From positions 456,195-520,194 of the forward strand of contig JAMYWO010000001.1 in the NCBI GenBank assembly GCA_024220525.1: a DNA stretch of 64,000 bases. The letters are read 5' to 3'. This stretch comes from Cochliopodium minus. Its lineage: Eukaryota; Discosea; Himatismenida; Cochliopodiidae. The position numbers and the translations under genes are program-made. Below are positions 1-12,206 of this stretch, piece by piece (position 1 is the stretch's first letter; every line of letters starts with the position of its first letter). The notes beneath the pieces were generated by a model. It searched no databases. It saw only the letters and a list, made by a program, of their open reading frames with translations, and had not been told where the DNA came from.

Positions 1-2
1 CG

Positions 3-737
3 TTGGTGTGGGTTTCTAATAACTCAAAAGATAATATTATTGCTTCTTCTATACCTTGGGGTAACTTTGTTTTAGATTACATGATTACTTCTCCTATGCA
101 CTTGATTTTTAACAAGGAGATAATTTATCTCTACCAAAAAATCTTCTCATTTCTGTTTGCTCTCAAAAGGGCACAAACCGAGCTTAGTTCTTTGACAAAA
201 CGTTTGCCTCACTATAATTTTTTAGTTCCTTTCATATGGAAGCACAAGTCTCACAGATCTTTTTTTTTCAATCAGTTAGAGTGTTACTTGCAAGTTGATG
301 TCATTGAATCTCACTATCAAATCCTAATGGAACAAATATCCAAATCCAATGACTTTGATGTAATCAAGAGATTTCACGAAAGGTCTTTACAATCTCTTTT
401 ACAACAGACTTTTATCACATCCGAGCCAATAATGAAGCTTTTTTCTAAAGTTATCTCCAATTCTTTAACTTTTACAAATTTCATCAAGAAACTCCAACTC
501 AATCCTCAACAATTTCAGCAAAATCAAGTTCTTTCAAAGTTGGATGATCTCAACAAAGCTTTCCTCCAAGAAATTTCTTTGCTTTCTACTGTTCTTACCA
601 CAAAAGCCAAAAATCACCAACTTTCAAACCCTTCGCAATTAATTTTGAGATTGGATTTCAATGGTTGGATTACTAACATCACAAAAAATGATACTATACA
701 GATGTATTTTCCTTTCTTGATTCACGATCCCAAATGA
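3..737 (+). CDS. Gamma-tubulin complex component 4 (GCP4)-like, 3' part
   Basis: C-terminal 244 residues of a Spc97/Spc98-family protein; the 5' part lies outside the window. The fragment opens with the conserved block around PMHLIFNKEIIYLYQKIFSF and LKRAQTEL. It continues with a stretch close to GCP4 (FFNQLECYLQVDVIESHYQI), then SLLQQTFI and ends near LILRLDFNGW, as GCP4 does. Family knowledge: GCP4 sits in gamma-tubulin ring complexes at microtubule-organising centres and its C-terminal GRIP2 domain binds gamma-tubulin. The first in-frame codon is TTG at 3 and is not a start. The stop is TGA. The spastizin-like start codon lies only 60 bases downstream on the same strand, which shows how compact the locus is. 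Assignment to GCP4 rather than another GCP rests on the matched C-terminal motifs. Confidence 0.85.
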   Translation: MVWVSNNSKDNIIASSIPWGNFVLDYMITSPMHLIFNKEIIYLYQKIFSFLFALKRAQTELSSLTKRLPHYNFLVPFIWKHKSHRSFFFNQLECYLQVDVIESHYQILMEQISKSNDFDVIKRFHERSLQSLLQQTFITSEPIMKLFSKVISNSLTFTNFIKKLQLNPQQFQQNQVLSKLDDLNKAFLQEISLLSTVLTTKAKNHQLSNPSQLILRLDFNGWITNITKNDTIQMYFPFLIHDPK

Positions 738-797
738 AAAATATAATTATATTTATTTCAATAAAAAAATCAATAATTGAATTCCTTTTGATAAAAA

Positions 798-3700
798 ATG
801 AATGAAATCAATTATATATTTTTGATAGAGGATGATGTAGCAAAAAATTTGAATATTTTCTATAATTATTTGGCTCTTGGAGAATTCGAATTAGCAAAAG
901 CTATATTATTAACATCATTTGATAGAAAAAAGCAATTGCAGATATTACATCAAATTATTACTGGTGGAATACCAAATGAATGGTATTTAAAATTACAAAA
1001 AAATAATAAAATTTTATAATAGACTTAAACAGGATGATATCAAAATCTGTTCCTTCACATGCACATTTGTTGTGGCTTTGTATGTCATTATATTTGGAAT
1101 TAATTGATTTTGAACTGAGCACGGTGGAGGATATGGAGAATTTGATAAATCAGGTTTCATATGAAGTATTGTTGCACAGTGCCTTTGAATTTTCAAATGT
1201 AAGATAGAATATTCCAAAGAAAAAAATAAATTTTTATAAAACAAAGATAAATCACAATATATTTGCTATAACAAACTATATTTTCAATAATCCTATCATA
1301 TTTTAGCCAAAAGCGAATTTATTCAATGAAATAAGAGAATATGGATTAACTGTCATTAAAGAATCAAATAATAATGTCAATTTTACTTTATCATCATCGG
1401 CAATCAATGAGTTAAAACAAATCTTTGCTCTTTTTCCAATTTTAGGAAGCACAATTTGCCATTACTTAAAGCCAAGCAGAGAATTGTTGACAAAACTGTT
1501 TATAGATTTAACGATAAATCTTCTCGGAGACAGTCAGTTCGAAGAAGCATGCTATTTCCTTCAATTTCTCAACGTGAGAGAGTCAGACAATCTTAATCTT
1601 GATGTTCTATTCTCCAAATTTAAAATAGGATTGGAAAACGGACAAGAAAAAAAGTGGAAAATAATAGAATCTCTTGTCAGCTTGACCGAACCCTTTGCAC
1701 TCAGAAAGTTTTGTTCAATGGAAGAAAAAAGTTTAGAAGAAGAATCTAAAGTTCCCTTGCCAAAAATCTTTACAGAGTACCACCAAAACCATTTCAGTTT
1801 TGAAAAGAGAGAAATAACTGAAAAAAAATTCTTCAGCGAATTTTTCCATCTAGTCAGAGTAACAGGAAAGCACTTTTTTGAATATTTGATGGAAAAATCT
1901 ATCGATTTTATATCTTCCAAACAGTTTGAAAATGCGAAAATTTTGCTATGTGCTTTTCCCAAATTGAAACCTCTGTTGATATTGATGATGGATACAAAGT
2001 TTGAGAGCGACATTAGTTCTAAAAAATTATTATTCGAGCATCTGTGGGATGAAACAACAAAGTCTATGACAGATCCTTTGCTGGTTTCGGGGTGCTTAAA
2101 TCTTGAATACGAAATAAAACTCTCAGGTATTCTTTTATTTCAGTGTTTTTTTTTTCATTTTTACGAAATTTAAATTTTCTAGAATGGTGTGCACAAGAAA
2201 TTTCCGATAAGTGTAATAACAGCAAGTCTGTTTCTGTTGGGGATAATTCTTTATCATGGTCAACCCTCACTGATATCTCCAATGCTGTTTCTAAAGTACT
2301 GAAAAAGAACTCTGTACCATATTGTTTGCAACATTGGATTTCTAGGATTGATATTTCTAAATTTGAGGAAATCTTTTTTTCTAATCCAGGCCTTACTAAC
2401 GAGATCTCCAAAAAGTTCGTTGAGGAGTCCAATTTTATAGAACTGCAGTTGATCTACTCTTTCAAATTTATTTCCCAAATTCTTCAAAAAATTGAAAAAA
2501 ATGACTTCAAAGATTTTGGGGATGTCGAAACTTTGTTTGACAAAGTAGTTTCTACAGAGAAAAAACTCATGCTTTTGGAGATTGTCTTTTCCTTTATTTT
2601 TTTGACCACTGATCAGCTAAGATTTAAAAAAGAGGTGAAAGAAAACTCCTTTATCATCAATGATATCTCGTTCGTCATTTGGTTGGTTAATTTCATCCAA
2701 AAGCTATTTTCCAAACACTTAATAGAAAACGATGAAGAGGGAGAACAAAGCACAGAAGTTAATTGGGAAACCTACTTACAATCTATTGATCAAAATCAAG
2801 AAATTTTCGAAAGAGCACAGACTCTGTTCCGTAATTCCCAAGACATGAAGATAAGATACACCTTGGTTTCTTCTATGATGGAAAACAGATTTAAATACTA
2901 TTTCGATGAGGTATTTTTTTTTTTGGTTTTTTATTATTTTTCACAAAAAAATTTTCTAAAACAGAATTTTTCAATGAAACATCCCATTGTAAATATGCTC
3001 GCACAACCTAAATCTTTGCTTTCGATGGCATTGAGATCCCAAAATTTTGGGATAGTCACCAAGATTATCACTTTTTATGATTTAGAAGAAAGTGATCCCA
3101 AAATTGTTGAAATATCAAGCTTTGCTCAATATCTTTACAACATAAAGGAGCAATTAAACTCTGACACTCCAATCGAGATATCAGAATTTTTGAACGAATG
3201 CAACAGTGAGTATGAAGCTTATTCAATTCTATTGGAACTTGCCCTTATGTCAGATAATACCACGCAAATTAATGAAATATTAGATCTGGCATCCCACCAA
3301 AAAGAAAAGTTCCCACAAGGATTTCCTCTTTTTGAATCTTTGTTGCAAGTGTTCAGAGTCTTGATAGAAAAAGGAAAATTTTTGCAGTTTTTTGGTGAAG
3401 AAATTAACAACTCTCCTATTGATCCAAGTCAATTAAGCGAGATGATCTCTAAATCTTCTGTTCTCAACGAGAAAATAGAAGCACTAAAAAATGAACAAAA
3501 AAGCGAGAATAAGAACAATGAGAGCATTTTTCAGGGAATTTCAGAGATATTTCTAGATCAGAACCAACCTTGGACTCCTGGTCAAGAGCTAGAGAAGGGA
3601 AGATCTGATTACTTTGGAATTTTTCTTAAATACATTTGTTCTCTTGCCAATTTGTTAAAAGGAACGAAATTAGAGTAAGTTTACTTTAGAAAAAATTTAT

Positions 3701-6700
3701 TTTTAAACTTATTTACTGTTTACAAGGAATCAAAACTATTTTGATCATCTCAAAAAGGGAATAACTGGAATTATTTCTGATCTTGTTTTCCAACAAAAAG
3801 AATGTAAGAAAACTCTTTTCTAATTCGAATCATAATTTTTATGATCTCTTTTTATAGTCAAAAAAGCAGAGGAAATATCTTCTATGCTTAGATCAAGTCT
3901 CATATCTAGAATAATAGATGCACTTTCTGAATCGAAAAATCAGAATTATAATTCAATTGCTTACGAAATCAACAAAAAATATACAAAGGATTTCATAACT
4001 GATGATGTAAATGATATGCCAAATCAAATTGGGAGTTTGTTGAAAGCGAATATAGGCAAAATCATTACACAAAATATCGAAAAGAATACAAAAAAATCCC
4101 CAGAGATTTCCCAGAAAGAAAATCACTTTGATATCATCTCAAGTGAGAAGATCCAAAAGGAGATATCCATAGAAATAATTGATTATGTATCGAACACATC
4201 TGAAATATTGTCATCTACCATGTGTCTTCTAACCTCTCCCAAAAGCTTAAAGGATGATAAATATTTAGATTATGCTCACAAGAACACACAAAAAGGAACT
4301 GCTTTAAACAAGCTTTCTGAGGGGAAGATCCAAATGAAAAAGATGATCGATGAGAACTTTTCCAAAGTCAAAAACGAAAAAGAACAGCTCGAGATTTTTT
4401 CTTCCTTGTTTTCTGAAGAAATGGACAAAGAAACATCTGTCTTTAGAGAATTAGTCAAAAAGTATGTAGAAGAAGGGGAACTAAAGAAAGCACTAAAAAT
4501 ATCGGATGAAAATCTTTCAGAGGGAACATCTGATCACATCCTCAAGTTATTGATCCATAAAACAGAAAAGTCAAAAGTACACAAGTATCTCTTAAGATTG
4601 TCCGATAAAAAAGAAGCTATAAAATTAGCTTTGAATTATTATACAAACTGGTCTTTGGATGTTTGCAAAGAAGTATTTTACATGTGTGAATGTTATGCTA
4701 CAATGTTCACTGATACCAACCAACAAGCTTTTCGTGATAAGTACTTGCTTATGAACACCTATTCTTCTATCTTGGAAATAAACAATTGTCCTTGGAAACA
4801 ATGGCAACAACTTGACGAAGAATGTAAAACAGATGCTCCAGAGGTGATCTCTAAGCTTTTGGATATTAGGCAATATAAATACGCAAAAGACATTGCGGTA
4901 ATCTATTCAAAGGGAGATCTCATGGAGATAGAAGAGAAATCAATCTTAAACATTTTGTCTGATAACAACATAACAACCGAGGGTATCTTAAATGCTCTTG
5001 AAGAGCTCAAAGATAGTGCAATTCCCATTGTAGAGAACGTTATTGGAAAAAACATTAACAACACCACAAAGCTATGTCTCCTACAATATCTCAAGAACCA
5101 TCCACAATATCCCCAAAACAAAAAACTTGTCGTTTTGTCCAAGGAATTGGGAGTCAACATGTTGATTGATATTTCTAACATCATGAAAACAAACGAGGAG
5201 AAAGAAAGTTTTACTGAAGAAGGAGACGAGCAACTTTATTTTGCTTTGCAAGAGATCAACTCTTATCCTGAGCTCATTTTGGAAAGTCTTGTGATGTCGG
5301 AGAGAACAGTAGTTTGCTCAAAGTTGATCAAAAATTATCCTCAACTTTGCAATGACGAACTTTTCATCAGTTACGCCAAAAAAGCCATTACTACTGAAAG
5401 AAGAAACCAAAGAGATCTACAACCACAAAAGTTTTGGATTTTCAGTGGGAAAGAGGTAAAGGATGTTGTTAAATTGATTATTTTTATGTAAAATTATTTT
5501 TTTTTTTAATTAGGAAACCGACAAGATTATAAGAGAGAAACATTACTTTGCCAATGCACCAAGTATAAACTTGGCAACTACTCTTCTGAACATGTGCAGT
5601 TCCCCTATCGTTTCGGGAGAATCGTGTTTCGAAATGGCAAACAACATCTCGAAAAATATTCAACAAAAAGATGATCATCTCTTAATGTTCAACATCATCC
5701 AAAACTTGTTATTTTATGCAAAGTTACAGTTCTCCAAAGATCAAGAAGGAGGTTCTAGTGGCTTCGCACTTTGCCAATCTTTGTTGTCCAACATCGAATT
5801 GCTAAGATCCTTGTACATTTCCAAAACGGGAATACCTGTCTCATTGGTCGATCTTTCTAATCCTCCTAAAGTGAGACAACTCAGAGACAAACTCACCAAT
5901 CTCGATAAAATGAAAATGGCAATAGACGTTGCAACCAAATGTAGAGTTGAAGTTGAACCAGTGTTTGCTGCATGGGGTATTGCTCTTTTAAGATTAGGAA
6001 ATTATGATTTGGCTAAAGAAAAGTTCATGAGATGTTTGACTGCTCCCAACGAAAGAAGAATGGGAGGTGGTTTAGTTCCTCAGTTTGATAACACTGGTGC
6101 TCTTGCAAAAATCATAGATGTGTTGGAGCAGGGACAGACTTTAGATTCTAAAGTTATTCGCCAAAAAGTTCTAGAGTTGGAGCTTTACCTCAAAAATTCA
6201 AAAGATTCAAAGGATTTGCAACTAAAAATCAGCAAAATGGAGTTGGAAGAAAAGCTTCCATCAAGATTGAACTCTGTCCGTTTCATGCAATGTATTTTTT
6301 ATCTCACCAGGTTTGGAACACCCATCATGCTCATCAAATTTTGGATCCACAATCACTTGTTGGAAGATGCCTGCAGATACATTCTCTTGAACAATATTTC
6401 CACAAGCATTTTCATCGAGGAAGTTTTCATCTACTCTTTGAGTCATGGAAAATTGGAAGCTTTGTTTCAATGTCTTTTTGAAAAGATTGATCCAAAAGGT
6501 ACTAAGAGTGAACCTTATCTCATTGAAATTTGCAAGTTTCTTAAATTAAAGAAGGCCTACAGTCTTTTACTCAACGTACAATCATTAATGAAGGACAATG
6601 TGCGTGCTGGGCTCACTTGTATCAAGCTCTTTCATGCAGGAATAGAAATGAATACAAAACTAAATTATTTGGAAAAGGCGGAAGATTTTTTGATTGCGGG

Positions 6701-7361
6701 GCTCAATGACATCCAAAGCAAACTTCCGTACACAAAAAACATCAAAGGATCTGATGTCACCAAACACTATAGAAACACAAATCTCCAACTCCAGATATCC
6801 AAATATTTCAACTCTCAAATGAAAAACCTTGGTGAGAACTTTGGTTTTGTTTGCAAGTTGAGTTTGTTTGAATCTCAACATACAGATATCGTCGAACAAC
6901 TTTTGTTGATTGGAAACTTTGAGCTCGCCAATCAGGTTTCCCAACAAAACAAACTCTCTCCCAACGATACAAACGATCTTTACAGCAACGTCATCAAGAA
7001 GCTCGCCCTCAAGAAACAAACCAAACAACTTTCCAATTTCTTCAAACAAATCAAAGGAACCATCACCAATATCATTTGGGATAACTGTGTGTTGTCTTGC
7101 ATCCAGATCTTTTCTCAAAATCTTGGTGATCTTAAGAGTGCTGAAGGCTACGTCGACTTGATCATGGATCAACAGAAAAAGATAAAGGCTTACATCATGG
7201 TTGGCCAATTGAAGCAGGCTTACTTGGTCGCTGCCAAGATCAATGACATTGATGCTGTTGCTGAGATTCGTAAGGTCGCCATGCAAACTGACAACAAAAA
7301 CATCATCCAGATGTGCAACAACTTCATCTCCAAACACAAGAGTGATCTCAATACAAATTAA
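798..7361 (+). CDS. Spastizin (ZFYVE26/SPG15)-like protein, 8 exons
   Basis: Predicted exons are 798-982, 1033-1198, 1307-2126, 2183-2910, 2965-3674, 3727-3803, 3858-5455 and 5514-7361. They join in frame to 2,043 codons. The C-terminal third follows animal spastizin closely: FAAWGIALLRLGNYDLAKEK, the GKLEALFQCLFEKIDP block, LMKDNVRAGLTCIKLF, and the end AYLVAAKINDIDAVAEIRKV. The rest is helical-repeat sequence. Family knowledge: spastizin works with spatacsin and AP-5 in late endosome/lysosome trafficking and lysosome reformation. In animals a FYVE zinc finger precedes the AWG block. Here that stretch (about 5514-5940) has no RKHHCR-like motif or paired CxxC, so the FYVE domain appears to be absent. 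The fourth intron (2911-2964, 54 nt) is stop-free and a multiple of three. Confidence 0.85.
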
Positions 7362-7551
7362 AATGAAAATCAAAAAATAAATTATTCAAAATTTAAAATT
7401 ATAAACCTGGTTTATAAGTGAATGTTGTTTGAAACTAGATCTTTTTAAAAAAATTGGTCAACTTTTAATAATAATATCCTTGTTCCAAATAAATATCCTT
7501 GTTGATTATTTGTGAATTGTTTTAAAAAAAAAAAAAATTGATTCTGTCCAG

Positions 7552-8857
7552 ATGTCGACCAATGATGAGCTTCAAAAAATAACTTCAGAATTTGAATTAG
7601 AAATCAAAAATTTGGAAGAGATCAATTCAGAATTTGAATCAGAAATCAAAAATTTGGAAGAGGAGAATGTCAAATTGCATCAACAATTGAGAGAAAAGAG
7701 GAACATAGAGGATGATCTCAACAGGGAGATCGACATCAAGGATAAAATGTTACAAAAAATAAAAAATGACAGCAATGTACAGACTGAGACGATAGATATG
7801 TTAAGGAAGAGGTAGGGAAAAATTAAATTAAGTGAAATTACATAGTATAATATATTAATATCTCTTTAAGATCATAAAGAAATATATTTCAATCTTGTTT
7901 CCACATTGATATTTTGATTTTTTTTTTTTCAACCTTCAAAGATCCATACAGAAGGAGAATGAATTAGAAGATACAATAGTAAAATTGAAGCAGAAAATAG
8001 AGAATATGGAGATAGAGAAAATCAATTCTAATAGGAAGGTGGTTAAATTGGAAAATGAATTGGAAGATCTGGAGCAATCAAAAAGAGAAATATTGAGTAC
8101 TGTTGGAATAATACAAGGGTATATACAAAAAACAAAAAAAACTCAAAATATCAAATAAGAGCTTAAAAATAAAAAGAGTATGAAATTTATTAAAACTCAT
8201 TTAACGACATAAGTCCCAAAAATTGAAATTTAAATTTCAATTTAAAGAAATTAATGAAAATTTGTTATATTAATCAACGGATATAATTTATATGGCTCAG
8301 ATTAAATTCTCGCAAAAAAATTTTCAATAAATATTAAATTTTTTTTTTGAATTAGCAAATTTGAGCAGCTTTTGGAGGAAAGTGCGCTAGCAACCTCCGA
8401 AAATGAAGTGTACAAGTCCACAATCGAAAGATACCGCCAAGAGATGAACGAGGTGGAAGAAGAGAACGACATCCTCCGAAAAAACTTGGAGAATGCTCTC
8501 AAAGTGTCCAACCAAATCAAAGACAACAACACCAACAACAAGCCCACCACTGAGAACACATTGATTGGAGAAAGCAAGGTGGTCCCTTCTTTAAACTTGG
8601 GCATTGTCCAAGACATGAGTGTCAACAACACTGTTGTCAATAATATTTTAGATAGCTCTAGGAAGAAATCTGTAATTGACGGAAGTATTTTTGAGCGAAG
8701 CAAGGAGATGCAAAAGAAGAATTATCTCATCCTTCTTAAAAAGTTTGACAATGAGATCAATTTGTTCAAGGATATTGGCTTGTGTAATAACAACAAAAAC
8801 ATCCAGTTTGTGTCCCGTCAGAAGGGAAAACACATGTCCAATAATTATGCCAAATAA
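7552..8857 (+). CDS. NudE/NDEL1-like coiled-coil protein, 3 exons
   Basis: Exons 7552-7811, 7942-8118 and 8356-8857 join in frame to about 312 residues. Residues 1-180 are nearly continuous heptad coiled coil rich in E, K and L. The segment around KLENELEDLEQSKREILSTV, followed by KFEQLLEESALATSENE, resembles the NudE/NDEL1 block that contains [20 protein letters not shown] in animals. The C-terminal half is less structured and ends basic. Family knowledge: NudE proteins tether LIS1 to dynein and act in nuclear positioning and centrosome function. An internal near-repeat (SEFELEIKNLEE, then SEFESEIKNLEE) lies near the N-terminus. A generic coiled-coil protein is the main alternative. Confidence 0.55.
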
Positions 8858-8987
8858 TAATATGTTTTTTTAATGTTATAATATATAGAAAAAGTTAAAT
8901 TAAAGTTATCAAAAAAAAAAAGGGATAAGTTATCAAAAAGATCTAACAAAAATAATTTTAATAAAAAATAAACAAATTTAAAATAAA

Positions 8988-10661
8988 TTAAAAAATGATG
9001 CATTTGAGTTGTTTTTTCTTTTTCTCATCATAACTCTCTCCATAAATGAGAGGAGAAAACTCGGGGGATTTTTGTACATTATTAACAGAATTATTGGTGA
9101 TAGTTACTTCGCTTTCACTTTCATTGATTATTTCTATTTTTTGTTCGTCTTCAGTTTGTTCTTGATTTTCTAAATCTGCAAAATAAAAAAAAAATAACAA
9201 ATAAATAAATAAAAAAATTTATCTCTTTCAAAGAAAAAAACCTTTGATCTTTTTTTGTTTTGCTTCAAGATCTTTTTGTAGTTTACTGGCATAGAGCACA
9301 GCGTCGTTCATGTCCCAAAAGAAGTGTTCCATTTTGATTTTTTCGAAGAGGCCCAATTTTTCCAGCTGTTCTGCTACCTTGGGATCCAACTGAGCATTTA
9401 AAAAAGTGAAGTCATGTTCTTGTGCTTGTTCTTAAAAGAAGAAAATTTTTTTTTGTTTATTTTAATTATTTTTTTTTTAAATTTTTTTTTTTTTTTACCA
9501 ATGATGTGTTTGATGAGATTAGCACCAGACACATCAATGAAACAAACAGGAGACCAATCCAAAATTACAACCTAAATATTTTTTATTTTTATTATTTTAT
9601 ATTTTTTTGTGTTGATAATTTTTTTTTTATTTTTTTTTACCTGTATTTTGTGTTGAGATTTACTCAACAACTCGTGGAAAAACTTTCGGATGTAAGAAAC
9701 GTTGAGGAAACAAATGGAGGAGGTAATTTTCATGATGGCGATGGAAGGGTGAACCAAAGTGTCCGGAAACCTTTCTACTGATCTGAATACATTCAATCCT
9801 GGGAGTCTCCCAAGTAAAGATCCTTCCTTTTGGTTGAAATAATAAAAATAAGAACAATAAAAATTAAAAAATAATAAAATTTAAAAAAAAATTTAAAAAA
9901 ATTTCAAAAAAAAAATAAAAAAATTAAAAAATAATAAAATTTAAAAAAAAATTTAAAAAAATTTAAAAAAATTCAAAAAATAACAAAATTCAAAAATTAA
10001 AAAATTAAAAAAATTTCTTACTGGAAATGCAGTCGGAAACAACAGAACCATTATAGAAGCACCCAACCCCACAAAAATTCCATATTCTACACCAATTAGC
10101 AAAACGGAAATGAAGCAAGAAAACCAAACAAAAAGTTCCATTTTGCTGGATTTCCACAAATGAAAGGTCTCATTGAAATCTAAAATTGCAAGTCCTAAAA
10201 ATCATTTAAAAATAAAAATTATTAAAAATAAAATTATTTAAAAATAAAAATTATTAAAAAATAAAAATTATTAAAAAATAAAAATTATTAAAAAATAAAA
10301 ATTATTAAAAAATAAATATTCAATTATTTATTTTTTAATTATATAATAATATTTTTTTTTTTTGGAAAACTCTTGTGCATTTATTCAGAATTAATTATTT
10401 TAAATATTTTTTTATTTAATTATTTTAAAAATTAATAATTAAATTGAAGTTTTTTAATATTTAATTTTTATTTACCTGCAATTATAACTATCGAAGCCAA
10501 AACCACGGAAGGGAGATAATAAAGAGGGCCAGTCAGGAAAAGGGTGGCCATCAAAACAACTGCAAAACATAAAAGTTAATTCAAAATAACTTTTTAATCA
10601 AAAAAAAAATATTACCTAATGAAGAAACCAAATTCGTCAAAGGAGAACTTGATCCGAGAGT
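8988..10661 (-). CDS. SulP/SLC26 anion transporter with STAS domain, 5' end missing
   Basis: Seven exons can be read on the minus strand (about 10661-10616, 10559-10476, 10194-10022, 9826-9641, 9572-9499, 9430-9242, 9175-8988). They encode the last membrane helices (LVVLMATLFLTGPLYYLP, then WKSSKMELFVWF and GVEYGIFVGLGASIMVLLFP). These are followed by the hallmark LGRLPGLNVFRSVERFPD and a STAS domain (NVSYIRKF, VVILDWSPVCFIDVSGANL, MEHFFWDMNDAVLYAS). Family knowledge: SulP proteins carry sulfate or other anions, and the cytosolic STAS domain regulates them. The N-terminal helices are missing. Upstream of the first visible exon comes a TTTTATTTA microsatellite and then an n at 10859, so the truncation coincides with an assembly join. 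Exon ends are approximate. Confidence 0.85.
9840..10015. repeat. A-rich low-complexity tract in a SulP intron
   Basis: Simple AT sequence with near-identical stretches built from AAAAATTTAAAAAAATTTAA units, lying between two SulP exons. No coding signal is seen. Confidence 0.6.
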
Positions 10662-10682
10662 CTATTAAAATTAATCAACCAA

Positions 10683-10858
10683 ATGATTTTATTTATTTTA
10701 TTCATTTCATTTATTTTATTTATTTTTATTTATTTTATTTATTTTTATTTATTTTTATTTATTTTATTTATTTTTATTTATTTTTATTTATTTTATTTAT
10801 TTTATTTATCAAATTTATTTTATTTATTTTATTTATTTTATTTATCAAATTTATTTTA
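10683..10858. repeat. TTTTATTTA-type microsatellite ending at an n
   Basis: Imperfect tandem TTTTATTTA/TTTATTTTA units run for about 175 bases and stop at a single n (10859). The tract lies in what should be an intron of the SulP gene and probably marks a collapsed or mis-joined repeat. Confidence 0.8.
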
Positions 10859-10859
10859 N

Positions 10860-10975
10860 AAACAGGTCAGTTGGCTCGGCCTGCGGCCATCCCAACTGAA
10901 GTGGACTTTACGAGTTGGATCTCCCAACCCAACCCATTATCTCATTCAAATTAATGATTTGTTGAAGTAATATCT
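10860..10975. other. GC-rich hairpin segment beside a contig join
   Basis: Immediately after the n at 10859 the base composition shifts sharply towards GC for about 90 bases. A two-step inverted repeat is visible: outer arms CAGTTGG and CCAACTG (7 bp) around an inner GGCC-TGC-GGCC. No gene is recognised. It could be a fragment of a mobile element end or a different locus joined here. Confidence 0.5.
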
Positions 10976-11389
10976 TTCAAAATAAAATATTTTCAATCAT
11001 CAGTATTTTTGATCACAACAAAATATGCAAGAATAGATCCAACTTTGCGGGGTGCAGCAAAATTCGATTCATAATCATATATATCACAAATTGTAACTGG
11101 CAAATTTTTCTATAATTCTTCGTGGTTTGCAATTCAGTGGTAATTGAAAAAATTCAATAAATTAGATTTATTTTGATAAAATAAAAATTGATCATTTTTG
11201 ATTTTCTATCAAAATTTCCTCAATTGTTAATTTCATTATTAGACTTTTCAATATCTATCTATTTCAAATATTTATCACATATTTAATTTTAGATTTGAGA
11301 CAGAAAATAAAGAATTATTTATACAGAACTGTATAAAAAGATAATATGAAAATTTTAATTTATTGTTAAATTTTGTTCAAGGGAGGGTT
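10976..11389. other. Intergenic, nothing recognised
   Basis: AT-rich sequence between the GC-rich hairpin and the 3' end of the GTPase gene. No splice-linked coding frame or repeat was seen. Confidence 0.5.
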
Positions 11390-12115
11390 TCAAATTCTTG
11401 ATAATTTTTCGCAAATTGCTTCAATTTGGTTTTTTGTTCTTGGTTTAACTTTATATTGATTTCCATTTTCAATACATTTGTTAAATTCATCCACATTCAT
11501 ATTCTCCAAAAAAAAAAGATTGGTTGAATGAATGGACACCAATTCTTTTTTAATCTTATCCCTTGCAGTTTCTGAAATTTGATCAACTTTTGTGATAATC
11601 ACAATGGGTTCCATGCCGAATAATTTCATATAAGCTTTGTAATTGTGAGGGAGTATTTTCAAAACTTGTTCAAGGTTATTTTCATCTTCCTTTATGTCAT
11701 ATTCTACACTTCGGAGAAATTGAAACATTTTTTTTCTTTCAACCTTTTTATCTGAGTATATAGAATCTGCTGCCCAAATGAGGATTACCATGTCAATTTT
11801 ATTAGAAGGATCTTCGAATTTACTATTCTGCCATTGATAATCTTCATCTCTCATTGATGTTTTTGCTTTCATCCCATTTAAAACTTTTTCAAAAAATTTT
11901 TTATCAGACTCATTTTGCATTGAGCGTCCTTGTGTATCCCAAAGGATAAATCCATTTTCTATCTCTATTTTGTCATAATAAGTTGTTCCTTCACCTGATC
12001 CTCCCACTGGTAAAGGAAGAGATTTGCATTGAGGTTTATTCAGGAAATATAGCGTATTAGCAAAATTAGATTTTCCAGAATGTTGTGGACCAATTAAACA
12101 GATATTTTTTTTCAT
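11390..12115 (-). CDS. P-loop GTPase of unassigned subfamily, intronless
   Basis: A 241-residue protein that begins directly with a GTPase core. The P-loop is GPQHSGKS (residues 9-16), the switch II motif is DTQG (about 59-62), and the guanine-specificity motif is TKVD (about 175-178). Spacing and the short N-terminus resemble stand-alone immune-type or IFI44/AIG1-like GTPases, but none of their diagnostic motifs is clear. There is no signal peptide or membrane segment. The start ATG is preceded by a long A run (sense strand), typical of genes in this window. The region upstream is low-complexity and carries an n at 12206. Function beyond GTP binding cannot be inferred. Confidence 0.75.
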   Translation of the reverse strand: MKKNICLIGPQHSGKSNFANTLYFLNKPQCKSLPLPVGGSGEGTTYYDKIEIENGFILWDTQGRSMQNESDKKFFEKVLNGMKAKTSMRDEDYQWQNSKFEDPSNKIDMVILIWAADSIYSDKKVERKKMFQFLRSVEYDIKEDENNLEQVLKILPHNYKAYMKLFGMEPIVIITKVDQISETARDKIKKELVSIHSTNLFFLENMNVDEFNKCIENGNQYKVKPRTKNQIEAICEKLSRI

Positions 12116-12206
12116 AGATTTTTTTTTTTTTACTATAAAAAGTTTTTATATTTTTTTTTTGAAAAGTTTTTTTTTTTTTTTTACTATTTAAAAAGTTTTT
12201 TAATTN

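Noticed and set aside
5456-5940. A hidden FYVE finger in the spastizin gene
   Set aside because: No CxxC pairs or RKHHCR-like motif in any frame consistent with the exon chain.
6660-7373. A 237-codon minus-strand ORF over the last spastizin exon
   Set aside because: The plus-strand frame is strongly conserved to ZFYVE26; the antisense frame has no recognisable content.
10683-10970. Small ORFs with a GQLARPAAIPTEVDFTSW-like tail
   Set aside because: They consist of microsatellite translation joined across an n to unrelated sequence.
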